In this document: positions 33,373-42,364 of the stretch, piece after piece
Layout of the letters: each line of letters opens with the position of its first letter
Position numbering within the stretch: position 1 is the first letter of the stretch
Source: Bremerella sp. P1
GTDB taxonomy: Bacteria; Planctomycetota; Planctomycetia; Pirellulales; Pirellulaceae
Direction of reading: 5' to 3'
Length of the DNA stretch: 64,000 nt
Assembly: GCF_028748185.1 (NCBI RefSeq)
Contig: NZ_CP118164.1
Coordinates: 3,869,814-3,933,813, forward strand
Notes under the pieces: generated by a model
What the model saw: the letters and a program-made list of their open reading frames with translations, nothing else
Databases searched by the model: none
What the model was told of the DNA's origin: nothing
Program-made: the position numbers and the translations under genes

Positions 33373-36006
33373 TTACTGATCCGTGTATACCGTGGTGCTT
33401 TCTTCCTTGGTGATCGGATCTGGAATGCCGTCGGTGCGAACTTGAACGCGGATGCGTTGGTCGCCCGGCATGGTTCCTTGGACTTGAATTTGTAGTCGAA
33501 CCGTTTGCTTCGGATCGATGCGTCCAATCGGTTGGAAGACAACCTGCTGGCCTTGTACCTGGCCAGGGACTTCGCCGTCCGCGGCAATGGCACGCAGGCC
33601 TTGCGGCAACGCAGCTGCCACTTGGATGTTCTTGGCCTCTTTCGAGCCTTGATTGACGACCTTGATTTCGTAGGTGGTCTGCTTACCGACTTCGATCGGA
33701 TCAGCGACGTCGGCGACCTCGAAGAAGATGGCAGCTAGACCCTCGACGCGAACGGTCGATTCATCTTCGGCTGTCAGGCCCTTGTTGGCGGAGCCCTCAA
33801 CGCGAAGTCGTTGATCGCCAGCTTCAATCGGCAATGCGACCAGTTCAACCGTACCCGTTTGTGCTGGTGGCAGTTCCTGCAAGTTCCAAAAGACGGCGTG
33901 TCGCGTCGAGTCATACTGACCCGCGTTGTTGGCTTCAACAAACTTCAAGCCCTTGGGCAGGTACGTGACGACGTCGATCTCATGTGCGGGGGCCGTGCCT
34001 GGGTTGCTGACCGAAACGGTATACTTGGCAGGCCGTTCCAGGTATCGCAGCTTGGGGCCGGTCATGGCAACTTGAAGCTTCGGTGCGACAACTTCCAGCT
34101 CAACAGCATGTTCGGCGGTAAGGTTCCCATCGGCTCGGGCACGAAGGATATTCTGAACGCGACCTGCGGAGACTGCGTTGAGCACGAGATCAAGCTGACG
34201 CGATTCGCCTGGCTTGAGCGTGCCGACTTCGAATTCCAATTCATTGCCGGCTGGGTGAGCGAAATTGCCAGGGACGTTTTCTTCGAGAACGACACCAGTG
34301 GCGGCACCGGTGCCGGGATTGGTAATGGTGATGGTGATCCCGAGCTGATTGCCAGCCAAGACCGTTGCGGCGCTCGACTGCGTGATCTCCAGCTTCGGCC
34401 GCGTGACAATCGATTTGGCAGAAGCTTTGGCCGAGAAAACGACGCTCGCGACGCTACCGATGTTTCCTTCTTCCAGCGGAAGGATCTCTAGCTTAAGCGT
34501 CTTACGTTCTTGCGGTCGCAAGGTACCGAGATCCCAAACCAGGCTGCCATCGGCACCCTGTTGAGCTTGAGGACTTGTTGAAACCAGCTTCGTTCCGGCT
34601 GGCACCATGTCACGGACGATGACGCTTGAGGCGTCTACCTGCCCGTTGTTTTCCACGTGCACTTCAAAGGTTGTTACCTTGCCGACTTGAACTTCGGGAG
34701 GAGCAACTTTCTCCAGTCGTATGCTGGGCTGTTGATCCCCTTCCAGATGAATATCACCTGGGCGAGCCGAAACCATCGCACCGTCCGCGGCCGAAGGTAG
34801 CGAGGCGATTTGCGTTGGCTGCGAGAATCGCGTTGGTTGTGGCTGGGGAGTATCCTGATAGGTCGGCTGAGACTGTTCTGCCATCGCCGCTGGTGGCGGA
34901 GAAGGCGAGGCCGAGAAGCCGCGAGTTTGTCCATAAGATGGCGGAGCTGCCGAACCCATCACGCTTGGTTGCGGCGTGTTGGTTGCGGTATTCGTTGCCG
35001 AGAATCGAGTTGGATTGGGTGTCGTTGGGGGCGTAGCAGTCATCGGTTCCGCAGCGGTTGGTGCTGGACTGACACTTGCATTCGAGCTGAACCTCGGCTG
35101 CGCAGGAGCCGTTTGTGGAAGTTGCCCGTTCACCGCATCGGCTGCGGCGCCTGCTTGATCGGCAATCGATTGCCTTGTCGAATCGACCATCGACGAGAAG
35201 CGATTGTTGACGTTTTCGACGGTTCCTTGCACGGCGGAAGATACTTCCCCGGCGGCGGCATTGGCTTCCGTGGCAATGGTGTTGGCCGTGTCCTGAACCT
35301 GCGCTGCTACGTTGTCCGCAGCGGTTGGGCCCCCTGTCTGAAATCGGACCGGCGGAGGAGACATGCTCGTTGGAGCGGCCGGCGTTGGATTTTGTGAATC
35401 GGTGGCAAAGCTCTGTGGGCCAGGAGGCATGGGAGTCGTGGCCGCAGCTGGATTTGCCGAGGCACCAGCTGCTGGGTTTTCAGCTGCAGGAGTCGGGCTG
35501 TCGCCGATGCTGAATCGACTTCCGCTTGCTGCCGCAGTGGCTGATGGAGCAGTGTCCGATACTTCGGTTGCTTCGGTAGTGGCTGGATTGGCAGAGGAAT
35601 TACCCAGGAATCGACTGAATCGACTTGGCGGGGCGCTTCCTTCACCGGTGGCGGCCGGATTAGATGTTGCGGGTGTTGGCTGCGCGGGTTCTTCAGAATC
35701 AGAAATACTGAATCTTGCTGCCGGCGCCGGTGTCGCTGGAGTCGGCGTTCCTGTGCCGACCGGAGGCTTCGCAGGCGTTGGTTCGCCAGAGCTCTCCGTC
35801 GCGGGCGTGTCGTTCGACGCCAGCACAACCTGAGACTCAGGAAACGACGCGGCTAGTTGCTGCGGCGACGTGCCTGGGGGAATTTGTGAAATCTCAATTG
35901 GCTCGGGATCCGGATCCCTTGATGCCATCATCGATTGTCCGATTGCGGTGGCACCCAGGGCAACCACTCCACCAATCACGGCCAAACGTAAGTAAATGTT
36001 TTTCAT
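33373..36006 (-). CDS. Exported DUF11/CARDB-type repeat protein with disordered RFS-motif region (877 aa)
   Basis: Start ATG at 36006 with AAGGA before it; residues 1-25 are a signal (LRLAVIGGVVALGATAIGQS). Residues about 40-420 are Pro/Ala/Thr/Ser-rich and disordered, with a short R-F-S or similar motif repeated about ten times at roughly 20-45 residue spacing (for example ARFSISDS, SRFSRFLG, TRFSQPT). From about residue 440 to the end there are four or five DUF11-like beta-sandwich repeats (VTTFEVHVENNGQ, ITITITNPGTG, YTVSVSNPGTA, YEIKVVNQGSK), the type found in cell-surface and spore-coat proteins such as OmcB. Probably a cell-envelope structural protein. The RFS motif may be a binding site for another envelope protein. 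Confidence 0.8.
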   Translation of the reverse strand: MKNIYLRLAVIGGVVALGATAIGQSMMASRDPDPEPIEISQIPPGTSPQQLAASFPESQVVLASNDTPATESSGEPTPAKPPVGTGTPTPATPAPAARFSISDSEEPAQPTPATSNPAATGEGSAPPSRFSRFLGNSSANPATTEATEVSDTAPSATAAASGSRFSIGDSPTPAAENPAAGASANPAAATTPMPPGPQSFATDSQNPTPAAPTSMSPPPVRFQTGGPTAADNVAAQVQDTANTIATEANAAAGEVSSAVQGTVENVNNRFSSMVDSTRQSIADQAGAAADAVNGQLPQTAPAQPRFSSNASVSPAPTAAEPMTATPPTTPNPTRFSATNTATNTPQPSVMGSAAPPSYGQTRGFSASPSPPPAAMAEQSQPTYQDTPQPQPTRFSQPTQIASLPSAADGAMVSARPGDIHLEGDQQPSIRLEKVAPPEVQVGKVTTFEVHVENNGQVDASSVIVRDMVPAGTKLVSTSPQAQQGADGSLVWDLGTLRPQERKTLKLEILPLEEGNIGSVASVVFSAKASAKSIVTRPKLEITQSSAATVLAGNQLGITITITNPGTGAATGVVLEENVPGNFAHPAGNELEFEVGTLKPGESRQLDLVLNAVSAGRVQNILRARADGNLTAEHAVELEVVAPKLQVAMTGPKLRYLERPAKYTVSVSNPGTAPAHEIDVVTYLPKGLKFVEANNAGQYDSTRHAVFWNLQELPPAQTGTVELVALPIEAGDQRLRVEGSANKGLTAEDESTVRVEGLAAIFFEVADVADPIEVGKQTTYEIKVVNQGSKEAKNIQVAAALPQGLRAIAADGEVPGQVQGQQVVFQPIGRIDPKQTVRLQIQVQGTMPGDQRIRVQVRTDGIPDPITKEESTTVYTDQ

Positions 36007-36156
36007 GGCATCCTTGCCTAACATGCGAAACTTCTTTCTGGCATCCATTCTCAAGAAAATAGTGTCGGCCCGAAATTACTAGCAAAATTGCCAATTCGGT
36101 AAAAGATCAGTTCAAGTCAAACGTCCCTTTTGCCGACGTCTCGTCTGCTAGCAAAG

Positions 36157-36183
36157 AAAAAGACCACCTGATTCAGGTGGCCT
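36157..36183 (-). terminator. Rho-independent terminator of the HEAT-repeat gene
   Basis: On the minus strand CCACCTG and CAGGTGG form a 7-bp stem with a three-base loop, followed by a T-rich run. It lies about 30 bases after the stop codon of the HEAT gene. Confidence 0.7.
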
Positions 36184-36211
36184 CTCGAGTTTTCGATTTG
36201 GTTGAGTAGCA

Positions 36212-37927
36212 CTACATCGAAATCAGTTTGACTGCTTCAGCAGCCGATTCATTGCCAGCTTCGGCAGCCTTTTTCAGCTCTGGGAGCGCTGACTTGGCTT
36301 TGTCACCGAACAGCGACAGAGCGTGAGCGGCTTCGCCGGGGATGTACTCTTGCGATGCATCGGTCAGATGCGTGATCAACACAGGAACCGCCTTGGCGGC
36401 GACATCGGCATCTTCCGGTGCGATGTGTGCTAGCGACCAGGCTGCGGCAAACTGTGTGAAGGGATCGTCGTTGGACAGCATCGGTGCGATCTCATCCGTG
36501 GTCGAGATGGCTGGGGCACCGATACGCCCCAATGCATACATGGCATCAAGTTGCAGGGTTCGCGAATCCGACTTGAGGAACGGACGAATCTGCTCGATTG
36601 CTCCAGCCGACTTTCCGCCGATGGCTCCGAGTGCCATCAAAACCTCGGCTTGGAATTGTTCGTCATCGCTGGACAACGCCTCGGTGAGCGGAGCCACTGC
36701 TTCAGGAGCTGCTTCGCCCCATTGGCGGATAATGGCCACCGAGACCCACTTCATCTTTTCGTTCTTCAGGCCTTTAACAACCTTTGGCAAGACCTGGGGA
36801 CCCATCTTCACGATCGCATCGGTGATGTTCACCACAACACGTGGGTCAGCATCTTGCAGTGCGTCCGCGATAATCGGTTGGACGATTTCCGCAGGAGCTT
36901 CGAGATTGGCCAAGCAGCGAGCCGCGGCAGCACGCACGTTCGGATTCTCATTCTTCATGGCTTCGACCAGGAAGGTCGCTGCCGTGGTCATCTTTTGCTT
37001 GTCTTCCGGATTTAGCTTGGCGACGGCGTAGTAGCTCATCAGGCTCAAGAAAGCGTCGTCACCTTCAGCTGCCTTCTGTAGAGCTTCCGTCGCTTGCGAA
37101 TCTTCCATCGCGGCCAGAGCAAATGCGGCCGAGTATTTTACCGCCGGGACGTCATCCGACTGCAGGGCCGTCACAACGCGGCTCAAAGCTGGCTTGGCGG
37201 CCGGGCCGATTTCGCCCAGGGCGATCAGAGCATGCATGCGGACTTCAGGGTCTTTGCTATCGAGCACTGCGGTAAGCTCTGGAACGGCAGGAGCCGCATC
37301 GGGACCCATTTCTGCCGCCACGAGACAAGCCCAGTAGGCTGCCTTTTCATACTGCAGAGCCTTACGGAGACGAGGAATTGCTTTGTCTCCCTTCTCAGCC
37401 ATTTCGCTCAGAACGGGAAGCACCATCGCTGGATCGGCCTTCTCCAGAACACTTACCATGATTGGCAAGGTAACGTCTGGGTCGGCGTCCATTTCAATCA
37501 TCGCTTCCAGAGCTTCGCGGCGGACGTTTGGATCTTCATCGGTAATCAGCTTGATCAGCTTTGGCAACGCTTTGTTGCTGCCATTGCCAATCTTGCCCAG
37601 AGCGTAAGCCGCGTAGGCTCGGACTTTGGGAATGGGGCTGTCCAAGAGCTTGGCCAACACAGGCGAGGCTGTATGAGCGTCTTTGCCGAACTGAGCGAGT
37701 GCTCGTGCGGCACGGCGTTGTAGTTCCGAGTCGTCACTACTTAGTGCCTCGGTTAATGCCGGAATGGCCACGTCGGCAGGGGCATCGGCCAAATCATCGG
37801 CTGCCTGATATGCCGCGTCACCTCCGGCTTTCAGGTCAGCGGTCAGCTTGCCGGCATCCGGTTCGGCAGCAGAGAGAGTGCCGCACAAGAACAGCGCGAC
37901 ACACACAAACAAATAACGGGCACTCAT
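36212..37927 (-). CDS. Exported HEAT-repeat protein (571 aa)
   Basis: Start at ATG 37927, with GGAG eight bases upstream and a signal peptide (ARYLFVCVALFLCGTLSA). An open frame to 37972 has a worse start. The mature protein is made almost entirely of HEAT repeats, about 13 to 14 copies of 35-40 residues, each like VPALTEALSSDD...RRAARALAQFG. Such repeats form a curved helical scaffold for protein binding. Exported location is inferred from the signal. It lies next to two other exported proteins, but no shared operon is proven. Confidence 0.85.
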   Translation of the reverse strand: MSARYLFVCVALFLCGTLSAAEPDAGKLTADLKAGGDAAYQAADDLADAPADVAIPALTEALSSDDSELQRRAARALAQFGKDAHTASPVLAKLLDSPIPKVRAYAAYALGKIGNGSNKALPKLIKLITDEDPNVRREALEAMIEMDADPDVTLPIMVSVLEKADPAMVLPVLSEMAEKGDKAIPRLRKALQYEKAAYWACLVAAEMGPDAAPAVPELTAVLDSKDPEVRMHALIALGEIGPAAKPALSRVVTALQSDDVPAVKYSAAFALAAMEDSQATEALQKAAEGDDAFLSLMSYYAVAKLNPEDKQKMTTAATFLVEAMKNENPNVRAAAARCLANLEAPAEIVQPIIADALQDADPRVVVNITDAIVKMGPQVLPKVVKGLKNEKMKWVSVAIIRQWGEAAPEAVAPLTEALSSDDEQFQAEVLMALGAIGGKSAGAIEQIRPFLKSDSRTLQLDAMYALGRIGAPAISTTDEIAPMLSNDDPFTQFAAAWSLAHIAPEDADVAAKAVPVLITHLTDASQEYIPGEAAHALSLFGDKAKSALPELKKAAEAGNESAAEAVKLISM

Positions 37928-38008
37928 CGCCGTCTCCAGTTTCTTAATCATTGAGAAGAGTTTGCGTTGCAAGTCAAAGGTGTTGGGGTCGAACGTTCTG
38001 CGGACGAC

Positions 38009-38662
38009 TTAGCTCGATGGGAATCGCACGTCGTAGGAAAGAGCTTCCATGAAGCGGTTCGCATCAACGTACTGCTGCGGTTCGTAGTCACGGATCCGCT
38101 TCTTCAGTTCTTCGTACATCGAGTCGACGGCTTTGACGACGTTCTGGTGCGAGTCGTAGTCGACGAACGAACCTTTCTGGTGTCGCTTTTCAAAACCCTT
38201 GTCGATGACCTCGCGATACGGAGTGTAAATCATCGAAGTGAGCAAGAGCGGCCAGTGCAATTCGCCTGTGACCGGATCGATCTGATCGTCGTTCAAGCGT
38301 TTGGGCGCCCGCTGAGCATTGATGCGGAAGATCTGTTCGCTGGTGACCTTGGGACCAGCTTTTTCAGCTCGATAGGCATCGTTACGACGACGCATGTCGA
38401 ACCAGACTTCTTGGGCGCGGTTACGATTCTCAATGTAGGCCGCATTCGCCTCTTGCTGGTTGACGTTAGCTCGCGAAGTATCAAGATTGTACTGGCCTTG
38501 CGAACGGACCACGTCGGCCAGCCCTCGCTGAAAACCTTCGGCCGCGGTCGAGGCGTGGTAACCACCGCCCCATGGGCCCCAATATTGTGCGTAGCAGGAA
38601 CTTGCGAGAAGCGGCAAAACTAATGCCGCCATAAGTAATCGAGAGACCATGACACTATCCAT
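38009..38662 (-). CDS. Small secreted protein (217 aa), unknown function
   Basis: A signal peptide (SRLLMAALVLPLLASSCYAQ) is followed by a Trp/Gly-rich YWGPWGGGYHAST segment. The mature part is helical and charged (ANVNQQEANAAYIENRNRAQEVWFDMRRR). No domain recognised; I believe similar proteins are common in Pirellulaceae. A second ATG at 38650 is also possible as the start. It ends 82 bases before the HEAT-repeat gene, same strand, so the two may be cotranscribed. Confidence 0.7.
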   Translation of the reverse strand: MDSVMVSRLLMAALVLPLLASSCYAQYWGPWGGGYHASTAAEGFQRGLADVVRSQGQYNLDTSRANVNQQEANAAYIENRNRAQEVWFDMRRRNDAYRAEKAGPKVTSEQIFRINAQRAPKRLNDDQIDPVTGELHWPLLLTSMIYTPYREVIDKGFEKRHQKGSFVDYDSHQNVVKAVDSMYEELKKRIRDYEPQQYVDANRFMEALSYDVRFPSS

Positions 38663-38692
38663 CGTTTGCAGGAAAGCTATAAGGGTGACCGA

Positions 38693-38713
38693 CCTCGCAG
38701 CGATATTGCGAGG
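38693..38713. repeat. 7-bp inverted repeat in the divergent spacer
   Basis: CCTCGCA (38693-38699) pairs with TGCGAGG (38707-38713), loop of seven bases. It sits in the promoter region between the minus-strand secreted-protein gene and the plus-strand TVP38-type gene and may be an operator or leader hairpin. No T-run follows, so it is not a terminator. Confidence 0.35.
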
Positions 38714-38810
38714 GAATGTTGTTTTGCTGTGGTAATCCTACCCCAGTAAAAATGATAGTTAAGTGAGAAATCAGATGCCACGAAAAATGGGGTAATCACC
38801 GAGCAAAACG

Positions 38811-39467
38811 ATGCGGACATTCGTGAAAATCCTGATCTTGGTTGCCGTGGCGTTGGCGATCCCTATCATCCCTTTTCTGATTTGGGGCCAATGGCTGGAG
38901 CAAGCGGCCCATGCGTGGGAGGAAACCCAGCCCAGTCCATGGGTTATGGCGATTGTGCTGTTTGGATTGCTCTCGCTGGATGTGCTGCTTCCGGTCCCCT
39001 CCAGCCTGGTCAATACGTTGGCAGGGGCCAAATTGGGGGTTTTTGCCGGGGCTGCCGTATGTTTCGCGGGCCTCACTGTGGGGGCTGCGATTGGTTTTGG
39101 CCTCGCTAAATTGGCGGGTCCGCCCCTTCAGCGAAGATGGCTGGCCGATTCCGACGCCCAAAGTTTAAAAAAGTTTGCCGACAACTGGGGAGTGGTCACT
39201 TTGGTGATTACCAGGGCACTGCCCATCCTCGCGGAGGCCGCCGTCGTGCTGCTGGGAGTTCAAGGACTTTCCTGGCGAAAGTTCTGGCCGCCGGTTCTCC
39301 TCGCCAATGCAGGCATTGCTCTGGCGTACTCCGCATTCGGTAATCTGGCTGCCGAGCAGGAGTGGTTGGTTATTGCCCTGGCAATCTCGGCCGGGCTTCC
39401 TCTACTGCTTACCTTCCTGGCCCGCCGTTGGTTGCAAACGGCGGACAAGAAGGAAATCGCTCAGTAA
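38811..39467 (+). CDS. TVP38/TMEM64-family membrane protein (VTT domain)
   Basis: A 218-aa protein with an N-terminal helix (residues 5-27) and further helices at about 44-72, 75-100, 150-175 and 180-205. The glycine-rich block LLPVPSSLVNTLAGAKLGVFAGAAVCFAG, with a following GAAIGFGLAKLAG, is the VTT/DedA-like signature (proline and glycine before and after a re-entrant loop). Members are thought to move phospholipids or solutes in the inner membrane, with poorly defined substrates. It is monocistronic, ending beside an inverted repeat that terminates the convergent gene. Confidence 0.8.
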   Translation: MRTFVKILILVAVALAIPIIPFLIWGQWLEQAAHAWEETQPSPWVMAIVLFGLLSLDVLLPVPSSLVNTLAGAKLGVFAGAAVCFAGLTVGAAIGFGLAKLAGPPLQRRWLADSDAQSLKKFADNWGVVTLVITRALPILAEAAVVLLGVQGLSWRKFWPPVLLANAGIALAYSAFGNLAAEQEWLVIALAISAGLPLLLTFLARRWLQTADKKEIAQ

Positions 39468-39533
39468 AAAAGCGAAGCGGACTTCACCATGCCCCGGTGC
39501 GAGATGCCGCACGCGGTGAAATCCGCTTTCGCT
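39466..39533 (-). terminator. Rho-independent terminator of the convergent hypothetical gene
   Basis: On the minus strand AGCGAAAGCGGA...TTCACC pairs with GGTGAA...TCCGCTTCGCT (one-base bulge) around a 26-base loop, then six T. It also overlaps the stop codon of the TVP38-type gene on the plus strand. Confidence 0.75.
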
Positions 39534-39546
39534 TTCGTGTGATCGT

Positions 39547-40116
39547 TTAGCGCGAACCGTCGGGAAGCTTTCGAGGATAGGGAGAGCTTTCAACCGGTGG
39601 CAGGGGCTCGCCGGTTTCTTCCATCCAGCCCAGACGTTCTTCTTCCGAGGCATAAAACCGCAGCCACGTATCGATGTCGCCGTCGGCTTCGGCGCAATTG
39701 AAATAGATGCAGTGGCTGGACAAATCGACCATCTTCTCTTGCGATGGCAGGATGTCACGGACAATTAAGCGATACAGTTCGACGTCACTCAAGTGATCGG
39801 TGAAGTCGAGGTAGATCCGCCGCGAAGCCAGCTTGTGGATCATGTCCCATAGGACTTCGTGGAGTTCTTCGGCGGCGAGATGATCAGCCCGGGGAGGGGC
39901 TAAAGTTGGCGTGAACCACTGGGCAATGGGCAGGACCGGGGCACGTTCCCAGGCCAGGATGGCACTGAGAAACTCGTTTTCTACGCGGATAGGAACCCGA
40001 CCGCTGTCCAAAATCTGCAGCGATTCGTCGAAGAACGGCTCTAACTCATCGCGCAGTTTCGCGTTCAAGAGCAGCTGTTCAACATCCTCGGGATGGGGTC
40101 GACGAAACCGAACCAT
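39547..40116 (-). CDS. Hypothetical protein (189 aa)
   Basis: ATG at 40116 is chosen; a TTG at 40125 is possible. No signal, no membrane helix. Residues 1-50 are acidic and helical (VRFRRPHPEDVEQLLLNAKLRDELEPFF), and a long central part (LAAEELHEVLWDMIHKLASRRIYLDFTDHLSDVELYRLI) looks helical. I do not recognise the family, though I expect it to be conserved in planctomycetes. It ends in a terminator. Confidence 0.7.
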   Translation of the reverse strand: MVRFRRPHPEDVEQLLLNAKLRDELEPFFDESLQILDSGRVPIRVENEFLSAILAWERAPVLPIAQWFTPTLAPPRADHLAAEELHEVLWDMIHKLASRRIYLDFTDHLSDVELYRLIVRDILPSQEKMVDLSSHCIYFNCAEADGDIDTWLRFYASEEERLGWMEETGEPLPPVESSPYPRKLPDGSR

Positions 40117-40475
40117 TCCTGGCAATCTTTCCGAAAAAGAGGCGAAGCACGACGATGCGAAATCGAAACGTGCGCTTTCGATGACTGTTTAGATGACTCT
40201 ATCAACAATCGATCTCGCATCAAGATTTTCGGGTGCGTCCCGAGAGGAGAAAAACTGCAGAAATGGGCCCGAGGAGAGTGCGATCGTTATAAACGGAATA
40301 GCTTGCCGAAGAATCCGGCAATAATCGGCGTAAACCAACCACGTTTCCCAAAAACTATGCTAGGAATTAGCGGAAAAACTCAAGCGATAGCATGCCCGTT
40401 CTCTTGAGGGGGCTCTGGAAAACCAATCAAGACGTGGTGTGTGGAATGCGCCAATCGTGAAGCCAGGCCCACCGC
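40117..40475. other. Intergenic region without genes
   Basis: A 359-base gap between the RpiB gene and the hypothetical gene, both minus strand. It holds a TTGCCG-AAGAATC-CGGCAA hairpin (about 40303-40320) and a TATAAC-like -10 near 40286-40291, with no good -35 hexamer. No ORF with a ribosome site was found. Confidence 0.35.
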
Positions 40476-40931
40476 CTAGTCATCTTTCGAGAAACGCTTT
40501 TCGACATCGCTGATCTTATCGACACGCCGCTGATGGCGTCCTTTCTCGAACTCAGTCGTGATCCATAGTTCGACCATGCGATCGATAAGGCGTTCGCCCA
40601 GCAGATCGGCGGAAAGACACATGACGTTCACATTGTTGTGCCGACGGCTCATTTCGGCCGTCAAATCGTCGTGACACGTTGCGGCCCTAACGCCAGGAAA
40701 TTTGTTAGCGGTGATGGCCATGCCGATGCCCGAACCACAAATAAGAATGCCGCGATCAACTTCACCGCTCACAATCTTCTCTGCCACGGCCGAAGCGATA
40801 TCGGGATAGTCGATGCTATTACAGTCGTGGGCACCACAGTCGACCGACTCGTGCCCGAGCTTACTCAGGAGTTCGATGATCTTCGCTTTTACTTCATACC
40901 CACGATGATCACTACCAATCGCGATTTTCAT
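40476..40931 (-). CDS. rpiB: Ribose 5-phosphate isomerase B
   Basis: A 151-aa protein with the RpiB/LacAB signature: IGSDHRGYEVK at the N-terminus, VDCGAHDCNSIDYPDIA, and the active-site CGSGIGM (Cys65 region), then NVMCLSA. It interconverts ribose-5-phosphate and ribulose-5-phosphate. ATG at 40931 is chosen over a GTG nine bases upstream. It follows the Sua5-YwlE fusion gene on the same strand by about 80 bases, which matches the order in Bacillus. Confidence 0.92.
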   Translation of the reverse strand: MKIAIGSDHRGYEVKAKIIELLSKLGHESVDCGAHDCNSIDYPDIASAVAEKIVSGEVDRGILICGSGIGMAITANKFPGVRAATCHDDLTAEMSRRHNNVNVMCLSADLLGERLIDRMVELWITTEFEKGRHQRRVDKISDVEKRFSKDD

Positions 40932-41012
40932 GGCGGTCACATTTCGACAAAAGGCGGTATGCCACGTGCCACGGAAAACAGAGGATGCTTCCGCTGACGT
41001 GGCTGGAAAAGA

Positions 41013-42149
41013 CTAGGAGGGAAGGAGATTGTCCAAGTCGAGGTCTTTGACCCGCTGCTTGATTTCAGATTCGATTTGTTCGAGACACTGGCGATAAACA
41101 TCTTCCGAACCTCCAATCGGATCGGCAATGTCGCGGCCATCGCTACTTAGCGTTTGAATTCGGTCACGTGCTTCCGGCCAGCGTGCCAAAATGGCATCGC
41201 GATGTCCGGCGGTCATCGTCAATATCAGGTCGGCTTGCTCAACCAGTCGATCGCTGAGCGGCTGACTCGCGTGGCCATTTAAATCCAAGCTGCGAGCTCC
41301 CAGGATGTGGATTGCTTCCGGGGCCGCACGACCTCCCGGATAGGCTGCAATGCCAGCCGAGGCGACCAAGATCCCCTTTTGATCCAACTGATCGATCGTT
41401 GTCCCGATTTTATCTGCCAGGTGTTTTTGCATGACCACTTCGGCCATGGGGCTACGACACGTATTTCCGGTACATACAAACAGGACAAAGTAGCTGCTCA
41501 GGTGATTCAAGACACTCTCCGAAACGACACCTTGACGTAACATCTGGAAGTGATTGCCTTCCACTTTGACGACACTGGAAGGTTGCCCATACCGGCACTT
41601 GCCGTCGTCCAGTATTAATCCTACCCGATCTCCCAGGGCCTCTACGACCTCTTTTCCATGAATCGCATCGGGTTGCCCAGACAGATTCGCGCTCGTTAAT
41701 GCTAGGGGGCCTGGCAAAAAGTGCATTGCCTGGGCGATCAAGTCGTGAGCCGGAACACGTAGTCCGACCAGTCCACTCGGCGAGACCGCCTGACGTACTT
41801 CTTCGGTAAACTGAGAAACGACCGAACCCTCGTCACACGGCATTACCAGCGTCACCGGACCAGGCCAGCAGCGACGCGCCAGACGACACATTAACGGCGA
41901 AGCGTTAGGAACGTAGTCCCAGAGCGTATCCGCGCCCGAAACGCATAAACTAAAAGGATTGGTTTCTGGGCGCCCTTTGGCATGGCGAAGGTCGTGGATC
42001 GCTTGTGGGTTTAGCGCTGAAGCTGCCAAGCCGTAAACGGTTTCGGTGGGAAAAGCGACAAGCTGTCCTTCGGCAAGCGCTTGAACGGCACGATGGACGA
42101 CATCTCGGCGGTCATCAGCAGCTTTTACGTCAATGACTGTGGCGGGCAA
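41013..42149 (-). CDS. Fusion of Sua5/YrdC-type threonylcarbamoyl-AMP synthase and a YwlE-like phosphatase
   Basis: A 378-aa two-domain protein. Residues 1-210 are a Sua5/YciO/YrdC domain: FPTETVYGLAASA at 33-45, KGRPETNPFSLCVSG at 58-72 and PLALTSANLSGQP near 148-160, the fold that makes threonylcarbamoyl-AMP for tRNA t6A. From about residue 220 a low-molecular-weight phosphatase domain starts: FVCTGNTCRSPMAE at 225-238 with Cys226 as nucleophile and Arg232, and DPIGG with Asp343 as general acid. The CTGNTCRS loop has Thr where tyrosine phosphatases usually have Ile or similar, the feature known for YwlE protein-arginine phosphatase. RpiB follows, as in the Bacillus ywlC-ywlE-ywlF cluster. 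The fusion joins two of these proteins in one chain. Confidence 0.88.
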   Translation of the reverse strand: MPATVIDVKAADDRRDVVHRAVQALAEGQLVAFPTETVYGLAASALNPQAIHDLRHAKGRPETNPFSLCVSGADTLWDYVPNASPLMCRLARRCWPGPVTLVMPCDEGSVVSQFTEEVRQAVSPSGLVGLRVPAHDLIAQAMHFLPGPLALTSANLSGQPDAIHGKEVVEALGDRVGLILDDGKCRYGQPSSVVKVEGNHFQMLRQGVVSESVLNHLSSYFVLFVCTGNTCRSPMAEVVMQKHLADKIGTTIDQLDQKGILVASAGIAAYPGGRAAPEAIHILGARSLDLNGHASQPLSDRLVEQADLILTMTAGHRDAILARWPEARDRIQTLSSDGRDIADPIGGSEDVYRQCLEQIESEIKQRVKDLDLDNLLPS

Positions 42150-42364
42150 CGTTTAAATTTCCAGGTTGGTTCTTAGGAATAGCTGATAATGACGGCGACC
42201 AATGCCTGCTTTTCCGCGGATCGCCTGCGGTTTATCGGGTTTGATCGGCAGTTGAGTGGACTCAGATGCAGAAGTTATTATCTTGAAAGAAGTTACTATA
42301 CGAAAAGGGGCGATCCCCCCACAAGCGTTTTCGCCATTTATCTTTCCCTTAAATACGCCCCAAC

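Noticed and set aside
35363-35833. Plus-strand Gly/Ala-rich ORF of 156 aa
   Set aside because: It is the antisense image of the Pro/Ala-rich linker of the DUF11 protein; low-complexity DNA keeps several frames open.
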